Shown piece after piece: positions 24,673-33,836 of a stretch of 64,000 bases of DNA; position 1 is the stretch's first letter; every line of letters begins with the position of its first letter. Position numbers and translations under genes: made by a program. The DNA lies in assembly GCF_000813825.1 (NCBI RefSeq), contig NZ_JWTA01000010.1:150274-214273 (forward strand). Direction: 5' to 3'. The notes beneath the pieces were generated by a model. It was given only the letters and a program-made list of their open reading frames with translations. It was not told the origin of the DNA and made no database searches. The DNA comes from Chryseobacterium taiwanense. GTDB taxonomy: Bacteria; Bacteroidota; Bacteroidia; Flavobacteriales; Weeksellaceae.

Positions 24673-26280
24673 TTAATGAGCAAGTGCTGCAAAGAAATCA
24701 TTTCCTTTATCATCACTAATGATGAATGCAGGGAAATCTTTTACTTCAATTTTTCGTACAGCTTCCATTCCTAATTCAGGGAAATCTACTACCTCAACAG
24801 ACAGGATATTGTCTTTTGCCAAAATTGCAGCAGGTCCACCGATTGATCCTAAATAGAAACCTCCGTATTTCCCACAAGCATCGGTTACATCCTTACTTCT
24901 GTTTCCTTTTGCCAGCATGATCATGCTTCCACCATGACTTTGGAATTCATCCACATATACATCCATTCTTCCCGCAGTTGTAGGCCCGAAACTTCCTGAA
25001 GCCATTCCTTCCGGAGTTTTTGCAGGTCCTGCATAATAAATCGGGTGATTTTTGAAATATTCAGGCATTGGTTTCCCACTGTCAATAATTTCTTTGATTT
25101 TCGCGTGAGCGATATCTCTTGCAACGATTAAAGTTCCGTTTAGCTTTAATCTCGTTTTGATTGGATATTTTGAAAGTTCAGCCAAAATTTCAGGCATTGG
25201 CTTATTCAAATTAACTTCAATTGCTTCCTCTAAATGTGGTGGCGTATCCGGTAAAAATCTCTTAGGATCTTGCTCCAATTGCTCTAAGAAAATACCTTCT
25301 TTTGTAATTTTCCCTTTAATATTTCTGTCTGCAGAACAAGAAACGCCCATTCCAACCGGACAAGAAGCAGCGTGACGAGGAAGTCTGATTACTCTCACAT
25401 CATGCGTTAAATATTTCCCTCCAAACTGCGCTCCAATTTCACTTTCCTGGCAAATCTTCTGAACTTTTGCTTCCCATTCTAGGTCTCTGAAAGCCTGACC
25501 AGCTTCATTTCCTTCTGTTGGAAGATTATCGTAGTATTTCGCAGATGCTTTTTTCACTGCCGCCAAATTTGCTTCAGCAGAAGTTCCACCGATAACCAAA
25601 GCTAAGTGATAAGGCGGACAAGCCGCAGTTCCTAAATCTGAAATTCTCTCTTTTACGAAAGCTTCCAACGATTTTTCGTTTAGTAACGATTTTGTTTTTT
25701 GGTAAAGGAATGTTTTGTTGGCAGAACCTCCTCCTTTTGTTAAGAATAAAAACTCGTAATAATCTCCTTTTTTAGCATAAATATCAATTTGCGCAGGAAG
25801 ATTAGATCCTGAGTTTTTTTCATCAAACATCGTTAAAGGAACAACCTGAGAATATCTTAAATTTCTTTTTTGGTAGGTATTGTAGATTCCTTTGCTTAAA
25901 TATTCACCATCATCAACTCCCGTGTATACATTTTCTCCTTTTTTACCCATTACAATTGCCGTTCCTGTATCCTGGCAAGAAGGTAAAGCACCTTCTACAG
26001 CAACTGCAGCATTTTGCAATAAGTTATAAGCAACGAATCTGTCGTTATCTGTAGCTTCAGGATCATCGATGATTCTTCTCAAACTTTCCAAATGCGAAGA
26101 ACGAAGCATGAAAGAAACGTCTGCCATAGCTTCTTCAGCCAATAGCTCAAGACCTTTCGGATCTACCGCTAAAATTTCTCTGTCTCCTAATTTTTCAACT
26201 TTTACATAATCTGATGTAAGCTTCTTATACACCGTATCATCTTTCTGAATCGGATACGGATCCTGATATCTAAATTCCAT
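24673..26280 (-). CDS. Class I fumarate hydratase (iron-sulfur)
   Basis: A 535-residue FumA/FumB-type enzyme that interconverts fumarate and malate using a labile [4Fe-4S] cluster. The N-terminal alpha domain has [11 protein letters not shown] and [13 protein letters not shown], candidate cluster cysteines also occur in [12 protein letters not shown] and [14 protein letters not shown], and the C-terminal beta domain has [38 protein letters not shown]. Length is typical. It is oxygen- and iron-sensitive by nature of the cluster. It is divergent from fumC across 182 bp, giving the cell two unrelated fumarases from one locus. Confidence 0.95.
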   Translation of the reverse strand: MEFRYQDPYPIQKDDTVYKKLTSDYVKVEKLGDREILAVDPKGLELLAEEAMADVSFMLRSSHLESLRRIIDDPEATDNDRFVAYNLLQNAAVAVEGALPSCQDTGTAIVMGKKGENVYTGVDDGEYLSKGIYNTYQKRNLRYSQVVPLTMFDEKNSGSNLPAQIDIYAKKGDYYEFLFLTKGGGSANKTFLYQKTKSLLNEKSLEAFVKERISDLGTAACPPYHLALVIGGTSAEANLAAVKKASAKYYDNLPTEGNEAGQAFRDLEWEAKVQKICQESEIGAQFGGKYLTHDVRVIRLPRHAASCPVGMGVSCSADRNIKGKITKEGIFLEQLEQDPKRFLPDTPPHLEEAIEVNLNKPMPEILAELSKYPIKTRLKLNGTLIVARDIAHAKIKEIIDSGKPMPEYFKNHPIYYAGPAKTPEGMASGSFGPTTAGRMDVYVDEFQSHGGSMIMLAKGNRSKDVTDACGKYGGFYLGSIGGPAAILAKDNILSVEVVDFPELGMEAVRKIEVKDFPAFIISDDKGNDFFAALAH

Positions 26281-26462
26281 TTCAATTTTTTATTGATACA
26301 AAAATACGGCTTACGTAAAAAAACATGAGCAAAATCAGCGACTTAGATTGATATTTATAATGATTATAAATTGCGTGTTTTTTCATTATTAAGTAACTTT
26401 ATAGAATGTTATTTCAACCATAAAATCACAAACATTTAAACTAAATAAAAATTTCAATCACA

Positions 26463-27857
26463 ATGAATTACAGAATAGAAAAAGACACCATGGGCGAAGT
26501 GCAGGTTCCCGCAGATAAGTTTTGGGGTGCACAGACTGAACGATCAAGAAACAATTTTAAAATAGGACCTGAAGGTTCTATGCCGCATGAAATTATTGAA
26601 GCTTTTGCTTATTTAAAGAAAGCAGCAGCTTTTGCAAATACTGATTTAGGCGTTCTACCCACTGAAAAAAGAGACATGATTGCTAAAGTTTGTGAGGAAA
26701 TCCTGGAAGGAAAACTTAATGATCAGTTTCCTTTGGTGATCTGGCAAACAGGATCAGGAACACAATCGAATATGAATGTAAATGAGGTGGTTTCAAACAG
26801 AGCTCATGTAAATAACGGCGGAACTTTGGGTGAGAAATCTGAAATTCACCCGAATGATGACGTAAACAAATCTCAGTCATCAAACGATACTTATCCAACA
26901 GCAATGCACATTGCTACTTACAAAAAAGTGGTAGAAACAACGATTCCTGCTGTTGAGAAACTAAAAAATACGTTGAAGGAAAAATCGGAAACTTTTAAAG
27001 ACATTGTGAAGATCGGAAGAACGCATTTAATGGATGCGACACCACTTACTTTAGGACAGGAGTTTTCAGGATATGTTGCTCAATTGGAATTTGGATTGAG
27101 AGCTTTAAAAAACACTTTACCTCACCTTTCTGAATTGGCTTTAGGAGGAACCGCTGTAGGAACAGGATTGAACACCCCACAAGGTTATGATGTAAAAGTG
27201 GCAGAATATATTTCAAAATTCACCAACCTTCCGTTTGTAACGGCAGAAAATAAATTTGAAGCGTTGGCCGCTCATGATGCTATTGTTGAATCTCATGGAG
27301 CTTTAAAACAATTAGCCGTTTCTTTATATAAAATTGCTCAGGATGTGAGATTAATGGCTTCAGGACCACGTTCGGGAATCGGAGAAATTCATATTCCTGA
27401 AAATGAACCAGGCTCTTCTATCATGCCGGGAAAAGTAAATCCTACTCAAAACGAGGCGATGACGATGGTTTGCGCGCAGGTTTTAGGAAATGACACTACC
27501 ATTTCTTTTGCAGGAACGCAGGGAAATTACGAACTGAATGTTTTCAAACCAGTGATGGCCTACAATTTCTTACAATCTGCTCAGCTAATTGCTGATGCGT
27601 GTATTTCATTCAATGATCATTGTGCGGTAGGAATCGAGCCCAATCATGAAAGAATCAAAGAACTGGTTGATAAATCATTGATGTTGGTAACCGCCTTGAA
27701 CACCCATATTGGTTATGAGAACGCTGCAAAAATTGCAAAAACTGCTCATAAAAACGGAACAACACTGAAAGAAGAAGCTATCAATCTAGGTCTTTTAACT
27801 GCCGAACAGTTTGACGAGTGGGTAAAACCTGAAGATATGGTGGGAAGCTTGAAATAA
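26463..27857 (+). CDS. fumC: Class II fumarate hydratase
   Basis: A 464-residue FumC, the oxygen-stable, metal-free fumarase of the TCA cycle. The superfamily signature [15 protein letters not shown] starts at about residue 318, the catalytic histidine is His188 in [10 protein letters not shown], and the substrate-binding motifs [12 protein letters not shown] and [11 protein letters not shown] are present. It is a homotetramer in known members. It is transcribed away from the class I gene and ends in a strong terminator, so it is monocistronic. Confidence 0.97.
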   Translation: MNYRIEKDTMGEVQVPADKFWGAQTERSRNNFKIGPEGSMPHEIIEAFAYLKKAAAFANTDLGVLPTEKRDMIAKVCEEILEGKLNDQFPLVIWQTGSGTQSNMNVNEVVSNRAHVNNGGTLGEKSEIHPNDDVNKSQSSNDTYPTAMHIATYKKVVETTIPAVEKLKNTLKEKSETFKDIVKIGRTHLMDATPLTLGQEFSGYVAQLEFGLRALKNTLPHLSELALGGTAVGTGLNTPQGYDVKVAEYISKFTNLPFVTAENKFEALAAHDAIVESHGALKQLAVSLYKIAQDVRLMASGPRSGIGEIHIPENEPGSSIMPGKVNPTQNEAMTMVCAQVLGNDTTISFAGTQGNYELNVFKPVMAYNFLQSAQLIADACISFNDHCAVGIEPNHERIKELVDKSLMLVTALNTHIGYENAAKIAKTAHKNGTTLKEEAINLGLLTAEQFDEWVKPEDMVGSLK

Positions 27858-27870
27858 GAACTCATCACAA

Positions 27871-27908
27871 ACAAAAGCACTCTACAGAAAATTGCAGAGT
27901 GCTTTTGT
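27871..27908 (+). terminator. fumC terminator
   Basis: A perfect 13-bp stem ACAAAAGCACTCT / AGAGTGCTTTTGT around a 12-nt loop, followed by T-rich sequence. Confidence 0.85.
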
Positions 27909-28031
27909 TTGTTAATATGAATGTTATTATTTATTATTCAATTCTCATACCAAAGAGTAATAATTTATTTTTATTTTGCATGCAAACCATAGATTATGAA
28001 TCTACATATACGCAGAAAACATTTTCAACTT

Positions 28032-29069
28032 TTACCACCAAAGCGCAACTCCGAAAACTAATGCTTTATCATTCTCAAAATTTCCATTTTTAAAGAAGTT
28101 TCCGAAATCTTTTTTTACGAAGATGCTAAAGTCATCATAAGAAACTGTAAACTGACCTCCATAAATGAAAGGACTTACCTGATAATTGCTTCTGTCTCTA
28201 TCGCTGATTCCTTCGCCTTTCATAATATTATTCGTCGACATTTTAACTCCACCATACACATTTGCCCCAACTTTAAATCCTTTCTGATAATCTCTGTACT
28301 GAACATCCATTCCCGCATTTTTCAGTTTTGAAAAATTATACTGAACTCCTAGCGGAACCATAACATATCCTGTTCTCAGCTTGCTTTTGCTCAATCCTTT
28401 CTCATAATTCGCCAGATAAACATTAGAGTTTGCATCTTTAGCAACAAACATATTGTTATCAAGACTTAGTGTTCTCCACGAAAAACCGATTCCGGAAATC
28501 AATCCCCAAGGACTTGTTCTACTAAACTGATAATTAAATTTTAATCCGAATTCGAAATTTCCGGCATATCCTAAATTTTTATCCAACGCATTGTCGGCTT
28601 CGCTATTCGTAAGATTCATGATTCCGTAAGAAATATATCCTGAAAAATTCTTTGCAGGTCTGAATTTTTTCAACAGCTTTTCTTTCAGTTCCTCATTGGA
28701 AGTCACATCAGAATTCAACAATGAATATCTTACCTGCTTCTGGATAACCGTATCCAAATCAAATCCTAATTCTTCAATTCTCTGGTCAATTTTTTCTGAA
28801 AAACGATCTGCTATTACAGCTTTTTGTTTGTCAAATTCTGCTTTATCAAGATTTTTTGCTTGAAGAGTCAGCAATTCAGCTTCCATCATTTTCTTTTCTT
28901 CCTGAATGATTGCATCGATTTTTCGGGCGTATTCATCTACCTTTTCCTTTACGATAGGACTTACTTCAGTATCTTCTTTTGGCTGAAGATTTACCAATGG
29001 CTTTCTTTGTGCGTATATTGATGTGGAAACAAGACATACGAATCCCATCATGATCATTTTTTTAATCAT
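28032..29069 (-). CDS. Outer-membrane barrel protein of the ECF sigma operon
   Basis: A 345-residue exported protein. Signal peptide MIKKMIMMGFVCLVSTSIYA, then a charged helical region (about 30-115: EKVDEYARKIDAIIQEEKKM, DRFSEKIDQRIEEL), then a porin-like beta-barrel (FSGYISYGIMNLTN to VFGVALWW, with a terminal aromatic). It starts 31 bp after the anti-sigma-like gene on the same strand. The periplasmic helical part joined to a barrel is an unusual layout; it may be the envelope output or sensor of the sigma factor module. Function otherwise unknown. Confidence 0.72.
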   Translation of the reverse strand: MIKKMIMMGFVCLVSTSIYAQRKPLVNLQPKEDTEVSPIVKEKVDEYARKIDAIIQEEKKMMEAELLTLQAKNLDKAEFDKQKAVIADRFSEKIDQRIEELGFDLDTVIQKQVRYSLLNSDVTSNEELKEKLLKKFRPAKNFSGYISYGIMNLTNSEADNALDKNLGYAGNFEFGLKFNYQFSRTSPWGLISGIGFSWRTLSLDNNMFVAKDANSNVYLANYEKGLSKSKLRTGYVMVPLGVQYNFSKLKNAGMDVQYRDYQKGFKVGANVYGGVKMSTNNIMKGEGISDRDRSNYQVSPFIYGGQFTVSYDDFSIFVKKDFGNFFKNGNFENDKALVFGVALWW

Positions 29070-29100
29070 ATTATTAATTTTTTATTGTTAAATTTTAGTA

Positions 29101-29739
29101 TTATCTGCCGTTCAGATCAACGGTTGCGACATTGCTTTCTTTTGTTTTTTCGATCACATCTTTATGCTCTACCGAGAAAAGCAAAGTAGCGGGATCTACA
29201 TATTTTTTTCTTTTCACAGGAGTTTTTACAGCATCCTCCGTTTTCGCCATCACTTTATCCGCCGAAACAGAAATTTTAGAGGTTTCAGGAGTAATAATTA
29301 CCTGTGCTTCATCTTTCGGAGCTGTTTTTTGTGTTTGCTCAGCTAAAACTTTAGGCGACCGTTGAACAACTTCATTGATCGTTTTAGTTGAAGCCTCTTG
29401 AGTTTCCTGAATTATTTTCTTCTCTGCATATACAGGTTCAGAAATTGTATTTTCAGTAGCCTTTTCAGTAGCTTTCTCCTGTGGAGAGTTCTCTTTTACT
29501 TTAGTGATCTGAACATTTTGAATATTATTTTTTTCTGAAGAATTTGAAAAAAGAATAAATCCCAACCCAAAAACAAGTACCAAACATGCCGCCATCAATA
29601 GCCAATTCATCTGGAATTTGGAATGAGGTTTTTCTTTCTGCAATTCTATTTCAGACCAAAGATCTCTGGAAGGAGCAATTTCTCTTTCTTCAATCTGTTT
29701 TTTTATCTGATGTTCTAAATTATCTCTGAATGTGTTCAT
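29101..29739 (-). CDS. Anti-sigma-factor-like single-pass membrane protein
   Basis: A 212-residue protein. Residues ~1-42 are cytoplasmic (NTFRDNLEHQIKKQIEEREI, RDLWSEIELQ), a single membrane helix follows (MNWLLMAACLVLVFGLGFIL), then a periplasmic Glu/Lys/Thr-rich low-complexity region with PVKRKKYVDPATLLFSVEH near the end. This is the usual layout of Bacteroidetes membrane anti-sigma proteins, though the zinc-binding HxxxCxxC motif is absent. It overlaps the sigma gene by 20 bp, strongly suggesting it binds that sigma factor. The repeated GTKE-type linker is unlikely to fold. Confidence 0.75.
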   Translation of the reverse strand: MNTFRDNLEHQIKKQIEEREIAPSRDLWSEIELQKEKPHSKFQMNWLLMAACLVLVFGLGFILFSNSSEKNNIQNVQITKVKENSPQEKATEKATENTISEPVYAEKKIIQETQEASTKTINEVVQRSPKVLAEQTQKTAPKDEAQVIITPETSKISVSADKVMAKTEDAVKTPVKRKKYVDPATLLFSVEHKDVIEKTKESNVATVDLNGR

Positions 29740-30286
29740 TTTTCATTGTTTTTTGTTGTTGAAGATAAAGCACTCTCAGCTTCTCTTTCGCCCGAAACAG
29801 TTGGGTCTTACTCACCGCAGTGGAAATTTTCAGCGCATCGGCAATTTCCTGGTGTGAATAGCCTTCTAACACATATAAGTTGAAAACCATTCTGTAGGCA
29901 TCTGGAAGCTGATCTAAAAGATCCTGAGCATTGAAGTCAAAAACAACTTCCTCTTCCAGAGTTTCAATCATAAATGAAGGATTGATATCATCAATATAAA
30001 AAACGGTTTTATGGCTTTTTATAAAGTTGAGGCATTCATTTACGACAATTCGCCTTGCCCATCCTTCCAGATTCCCTTCTCCACGAAAGCTTTCAATGTG
30101 CTTAAAAATCTTGCAAAAAGCTTTAATGACACAATCTTCCGCCTGATACAAATCACTGATGTAGCTTTTTCCTACACTCAGAAACTTTTTGACGTTCTGC
30201 TCATAAAAAACTTTCTGTGCAGCCGGGTCTTGTTTCTTAAGCCGGCTGAGCAAATCTTCTTTTTTATTTCCAAATAAAAGCTTCAT
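29720..30286 (-). CDS. ECF RNA polymerase sigma factor
   Basis: A 188-residue sigma-70 family ECF factor. Region 2 is visible around YISDLYQAEDCVIKAFCKIF and GNLEGWARRIVVNECLNF; region 4 has YSHQEIADALKISTAVSKTQ and the end LFRAKEKLRVLYLQQQ. It is followed by, and overlaps by 20 bp, the anti-sigma-like gene. An ECF-type promoter pair just upstream suggests that it controls its own operon. The inducing signal is unknown. Confidence 0.92.
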   Translation of the reverse strand: MKLLFGNKKEDLLSRLKKQDPAAQKVFYEQNVKKFLSVGKSYISDLYQAEDCVIKAFCKIFKHIESFRGEGNLEGWARRIVVNECLNFIKSHKTVFYIDDINPSFMIETLEEEVVFDFNAQDLLDQLPDAYRMVFNLYVLEGYSHQEIADALKISTAVSKTQLFRAKEKLRVLYLQQQKTMKNEHIQR

Positions 30287-30306
30287 GAATTATCTGTTTC
30301 TATCTT

Positions 30307-30334
30307 AAAGACAACAAAGTTTTAAAAAGGTTAC
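30307..30334 (-). promoter_or_regulatory. Candidate autoregulated ECF promoter (GTAACC-N16-GTCTTT)
   Basis: On the minus strand GTAACC (30329-30334) and GTCTTT (30307-30312) are 16 bp apart, 20 bp before the sigma gene. The AAC and GTC cores resemble ECF -35 and -10 elements rather than the TTTG/TAnnTTTG housekeeping type. Confidence 0.45.
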
Positions 30335-30367
30335 ACAAAAAAATATTTTTTTTGAAAATTATTTTTC

Positions 30368-30446
30368 CTTGTCATTCTGAACGTAGCAAAGCGGAGTGAA
30401 GAATCTATTGTTAGAAGCGAGATTCTTCCTTTGTCAGAATGACAAG
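30368..30446. repeat. REP-like palindromic intergenic repeat, full copy
   Basis: Outer arms CTTGTCATTCTGA / TCAGAATGACAAG (perfect, 13 bp) and inner arms AAGAATCT / AGATTCTT. It is the best-formed member of the family in the window and lies between the sigma gene start and the DyP terminator. Confidence 0.8.
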
Positions 30447-30467
30447 TTCATACTATTTAAATTAAAA

Positions 30468-30490
30468 AAAGACAGAAAAATTCTGCCTTT
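30468..30490 (-). terminator. Terminator of the ABC-DyP operon
   Basis: On the minus strand AAAGGCAGAA and TTCTGTCTTT pair (one G-U) around a 3-nt loop, followed by a T-run, 10 bp after the DyP stop. Confidence 0.7.
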
Positions 30491-30500
30491 CTATTTTATT

Positions 30501-31439
30501 TTATCCTGAAAATTCATCCAGCATGTCTCTGGTCGGAACAAAGAAAAGTGTTCCTGTAACTGCTGTACTGAAATCTAAAATCCTGTCGTAATTTCCCGGA
30601 GGATTCCCGATAAACATATTCGTCAGCATTTTTTTAGTTGTTGAAAATGTACTCGCATAAGAAATGAAATACGTTCCGAATTCTCCTGTTGAAGGACTTC
30701 CAAAAGGCATATTATCTCTTACGATCTTTAGTTCTTCACCATTTTCACCTTCAATATTCGCTAATGCAATATGGGAATTTGAAGGTTTTACATCATCCGA
30801 CATTTCAATATCGTTTTCTTTTGATCTTCCGATAACTTTCTCCTGTTCTTCTGTAGAAAGGCTACCCCATTCTTTCATGTTATGAAGATATTTCTGGGTA
30901 AAAAGGTAACTTCCACCTTTATATCGTTCATCTTCATCACCAATTTTAGCAAAAAAATCACGGTCTTCATTATGCGGATTTTCTGTTCCATCTACAAAAC
31001 CGAGAATCGAACGGGCATCCCAATATTTAAATCCATGAATTTCTAAAATACTTTCCGCAACAGGTGACAGTAATTTTGAAATTTCAATCGCCATATCGAA
31101 AATGATACTTTTATCATCTGCTCTCAGATGAAAGTGCAGATCTCCTGGTGTAGATACTGCGGTATGTTTTTCTCCTCTTATCTCTTCAAAACTGGTTAAC
31201 TCTTTGGGTAAAGGAGTTGGAAGATCAAGAATATTCCATGCGTGATATCCAATTCCTATTACACAACTTGCTCTGCTATCCGGAAATCTATTGAAAACTG
31301 AATTATTAAGATTCAGCACCAATGCGCACAATTGTTGAAAGGTATCTTTTAGTTTAGGATTATCATTCAGTTTCCACACCATAAAAATGGTATTACTGTT
31401 TGGATAGTCTGTAACATTTTGGGATTCAGGATTGGACAT
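30501..31439 (-). CDS. Dye-decolorising (DyP-type) peroxidase
   Basis: A 312-residue heme peroxidase. The family motif GFVDGTENP is at 147-155 (distal Asp150), the proximal heme histidine is His223 in PSNSHIALAN, and the distal arginine is in VRDNMPFGSPS (Arg241). No Tat or Sec signal is seen, so it is cytoplasmic. DyP enzymes oxidise bulky compounds with H2O2; some handle heme or are packed in encapsulins, but no encapsulin gene is adjacent and no cargo-loading peptide is obvious. It starts 20 bp after an ABC exporter ATPase, so it belongs to a three-gene operon. Confidence 0.93.
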   Translation of the reverse strand: MSNPESQNVTDYPNSNTIFMVWKLNDNPKLKDTFQQLCALVLNLNNSVFNRFPDSRASCVIGIGYHAWNILDLPTPLPKELTSFEEIRGEKHTAVSTPGDLHFHLRADDKSIIFDMAIEISKLLSPVAESILEIHGFKYWDARSILGFVDGTENPHNEDRDFFAKIGDEDERYKGGSYLFTQKYLHNMKEWGSLSTEEQEKVIGRSKENDIEMSDDVKPSNSHIALANIEGENGEELKIVRDNMPFGSPSTGEFGTYFISYASTFSTTKKMLTNMFIGNPPGNYDRILDFSTAVTGTLFFVPTRDMLDEFSG

Positions 31440-31459
31440 TATTTAGTTTTTAAATCGTT

Positions 31460-32182
31460 TTACATCACTTCAACAGGTTTAGAAACCTGGTCTGCAAAAT
31501 ATTGTTCCAGATCTTTCAAGGTTTCAGGATTTGTCTGGATATCTTTTACCAACTGCCCTTTATTTACCACTACAATTCTGTTACAAACTTCTGTCGTATG
31601 GGAAAGATCATGGCTTGAAATAAGGAAAGTTACTCCTTCCTGTTTCGATAATTCTTTGATCAGATTTTTAAGCTTGATCTGTGTAGAAGGGTCAAGATTC
31701 GCAAAAGGTTCATCCAGAATAATAATTTCCGGATTCCCGATAATTGCTCCAACGATTCCTACTTTTTTCTGGTTTCCTTTTGATAGATCACGAACATATT
31801 TTCCGGAATTTAAAATCTCTCCGTTAAAAAGATCCTGAAATTGCTTTAAAAACTCATCTACAGATGCTTTGTTCTGACCTCTTAATTCTCCAATGAAATA
31901 AAAATATTCTTCGGGAGTAAGATATCCTATCAAAAAAGAATCGTCTACGAAGGCTGAAACTTTATTTTTCCATGCTTCAGATTCATTTACTTTTATCCCA
32001 TCAATGCTTACAAAGCCTGTTGTAGCCTGAATCAGATCAAGCATTAAGCTGAAAAGTGTCGTTTTTCCTGCTCCGTTATTTCCTACCAAACCGAAAGTTT
32101 CGCCGTTAGGAATTTCAAGGTTTTCTATATTTAGAACGGTAGCTTTACCGTAAGTTTTTGATAAATTATTAATCGCGATCAT
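31460..32182 (-). CDS. ABC transporter ATP-binding protein (exporter type)
   Basis: A 240-residue ABC ATPase with Walker A GNNGAGKT (34-41), a DLSKGNQKKV-form signature, Walker B EIIILDEPFANLDP and the switch histidine in SSHDLSH. The SKGNQKK signature is typical of the drug/lipid exporter subgroup (CcmA/NatA-like). It starts one base after the permease stop and should pair with it. The DyP peroxidase follows 20 bp downstream. Confidence 0.9.
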   Translation of the reverse strand: MIAINNLSKTYGKATVLNIENLEIPNGETFGLVGNNGAGKTTLFSLMLDLIQATTGFVSIDGIKVNESEAWKNKVSAFVDDSFLIGYLTPEEYFYFIGELRGQNKASVDEFLKQFQDLFNGEILNSGKYVRDLSKGNQKKVGIVGAIIGNPEIIILDEPFANLDPSTQIKLKNLIKELSKQEGVTFLISSHDLSHTTEVCNRIVVVNKGQLVKDIQTNPETLKDLEQYFADQVSKPVEVM

Positions 32183-32183
32183 A

Positions 32184-33650
32184 CTAATCTTTGTTTTTGA
32201 ATGCTTCTAATGTACTGTATTTTTCTACCTTATAATGTTTTACGATGATGTCGAAGATTTTTTCTCTTAAAACAAATCCAATCCCCCCCATCACTGCCAC
32301 GCTAATAACTGCTGCTGTGAGTCCGAGGGAAATTTTTACAATCGCAAACACCAACATTGGTAAAAGCATTTTGGGGATTAATAAGAGTAAAGCTTTTAGA
32401 TTAAAACTATTCTTTTGCCCGAATCTTTTTTCTTTTGCATTCAGATCAATCTGCATCTTATTGAATGCTCCCGACCAAAGTGTAAATTGAGAATTAACTC
32501 CAATATTATAAATCCCGGCCGCAAAGAATGTCAAATATATATCCCAACCAAAATAGGCATAACAAATTGCCAATACCATACACACAGCCGTTACAATATT
32601 CATCAACCACCATTTTGCTTTTATATATTCTTTATAAGGAACATTCAATGTCATCATTAACGGATAGTATGAGCTGTCAAACGCAGGAACTCTCTGTCCG
32701 AATAAAAACTGAAAACCTCCTGTCACAAACAATCCCATCACCATCATCATCGCCGGAGTTTTATAGACTGGTGAAGAAAACATCAGCATTCCATAAAAAA
32801 GGAATAAAAAGCTTCCCAACAAAACGCCTTTAGTTACTTTATTTCGCCTCAGCATTTTAATATCATTATTGATAAATGTACCGATAGCTCCATATTTATT
32901 TAAGAAAGCAATATTTTCTGTTCTTCCGACCGTTTTTTTAGCCTCCAATCCTTCATCCAGATAGAACACTTTATAAATATGATTAAAACAAATCTTCCAT
33001 AGTCCGGTAAACAACAGGATTGAAATCACCGCGAAATAAGGTCTTTCGTAAAAATTAAAGAAAAACCTTTCGGAATATTCCAGAACAGGAACAATATGAT
33101 AATACGTAAGACCTGCTACTGCAGCGAAAATACATCCGATAACAACAACAACCGTTTCGTTGTCATTGAAAAGAATGTTGATAAAATTATTCAGATAGAA
33201 TAACAGAGAAACTCCAATTAACCATGTAAAAACTCCTACCAAATTATATCCATGAAATATTGCAATTCCGGAAAACGTAATAAGAAACAGGGAGTTTAAC
33301 CAACTGAATGCAGACAGAAAAGTCTTACTAAACATATAGTTGACCAATGTTTTTTTCGGAATATTTAAGGTAAGAAAGGGCTTAATATTCTGTGTCGGCA
33401 TTTCCTGCCACATATATTTAATAATAAGATCAACCGCCCAAGCTACAAGTAAAAACTTAGAAACAATTTTTATAGGATCTGCATGCATATCTTCTTTGAT
33501 GTAGAAAAATGCAACAAATGCACCTCCTAATAAACAGCCCATAAAATAAAGGATCGCAAAAAGACGGAGAATTTTCATCGCCAGATTGATTCCCAAAGAA
33601 GAACCTCGAAAAAAGCTTTTGAACTCTAGTCTCAGAAATTTTAAAAACAT
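32184..33650 (-). CDS. ABC transporter permease, DUF5687-like
   Basis: A 488-residue integral membrane protein starting MFLKFLRLEFKSFFRGSSLG, with about ten hydrophobic segments in two clusters separated by a cytoplasmic part (DEGLEAKKTVGRTENIAFLN). The start and the layout match what I know of the DUF5687 family, a Bacteroidetes ABC permease of unknown cargo. It is the first gene of the permease-ATPase-DyP unit. No substrate-binding protein is encoded, consistent with export. Confidence 0.82.
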   Translation of the reverse strand: MFLKFLRLEFKSFFRGSSLGINLAMKILRLFAILYFMGCLLGGAFVAFFYIKEDMHADPIKIVSKFLLVAWAVDLIIKYMWQEMPTQNIKPFLTLNIPKKTLVNYMFSKTFLSAFSWLNSLFLITFSGIAIFHGYNLVGVFTWLIGVSLLFYLNNFINILFNDNETVVVVIGCIFAAVAGLTYYHIVPVLEYSERFFFNFYERPYFAVISILLFTGLWKICFNHIYKVFYLDEGLEAKKTVGRTENIAFLNKYGAIGTFINNDIKMLRRNKVTKGVLLGSFLFLFYGMLMFSSPVYKTPAMMMVMGLFVTGGFQFLFGQRVPAFDSSYYPLMMTLNVPYKEYIKAKWWLMNIVTAVCMVLAICYAYFGWDIYLTFFAAGIYNIGVNSQFTLWSGAFNKMQIDLNAKEKRFGQKNSFNLKALLLLIPKMLLPMLVFAIVKISLGLTAAVISVAVMGGIGFVLREKIFDIIVKHYKVEKYSTLEAFKNKD

Positions 33651-33786
33651 AGTTATCTTTTTTACATTAGTAAATATAAGGTTAAAAATGTTACAGGTTT
33701 TTACGAGATAAGCAGATATAAAGTATTTTTATCAAAATAAGTCTGTTTATAACCACCAGAATTTTTTTATAATATGTAAAATAAAA

Positions 33787-33812
33787 AAGACCTCCGAATC
33801 ATCAGAAGCCTT
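33787..33812 (-). terminator. recN terminator
   Basis: On the minus strand AAGGCTTCTGA pairs with TCGGAGGTCTT (three G-U pairs), followed by a T-run; the G-U pairs hold only in that orientation. It lies 25 bp after the recN stop. Confidence 0.65.
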
Positions 33813-33836
33813 ATTATATTTTAAGTTGAATTTAAG

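Noticed and set aside
30501..33650. Encapsulin nanocompartment linked to DyP
   Set aside because: No encapsulin shell gene is adjacent, and the DyP C-terminus (PTRDMLDEFSG) has no clear cargo-loading peptide.
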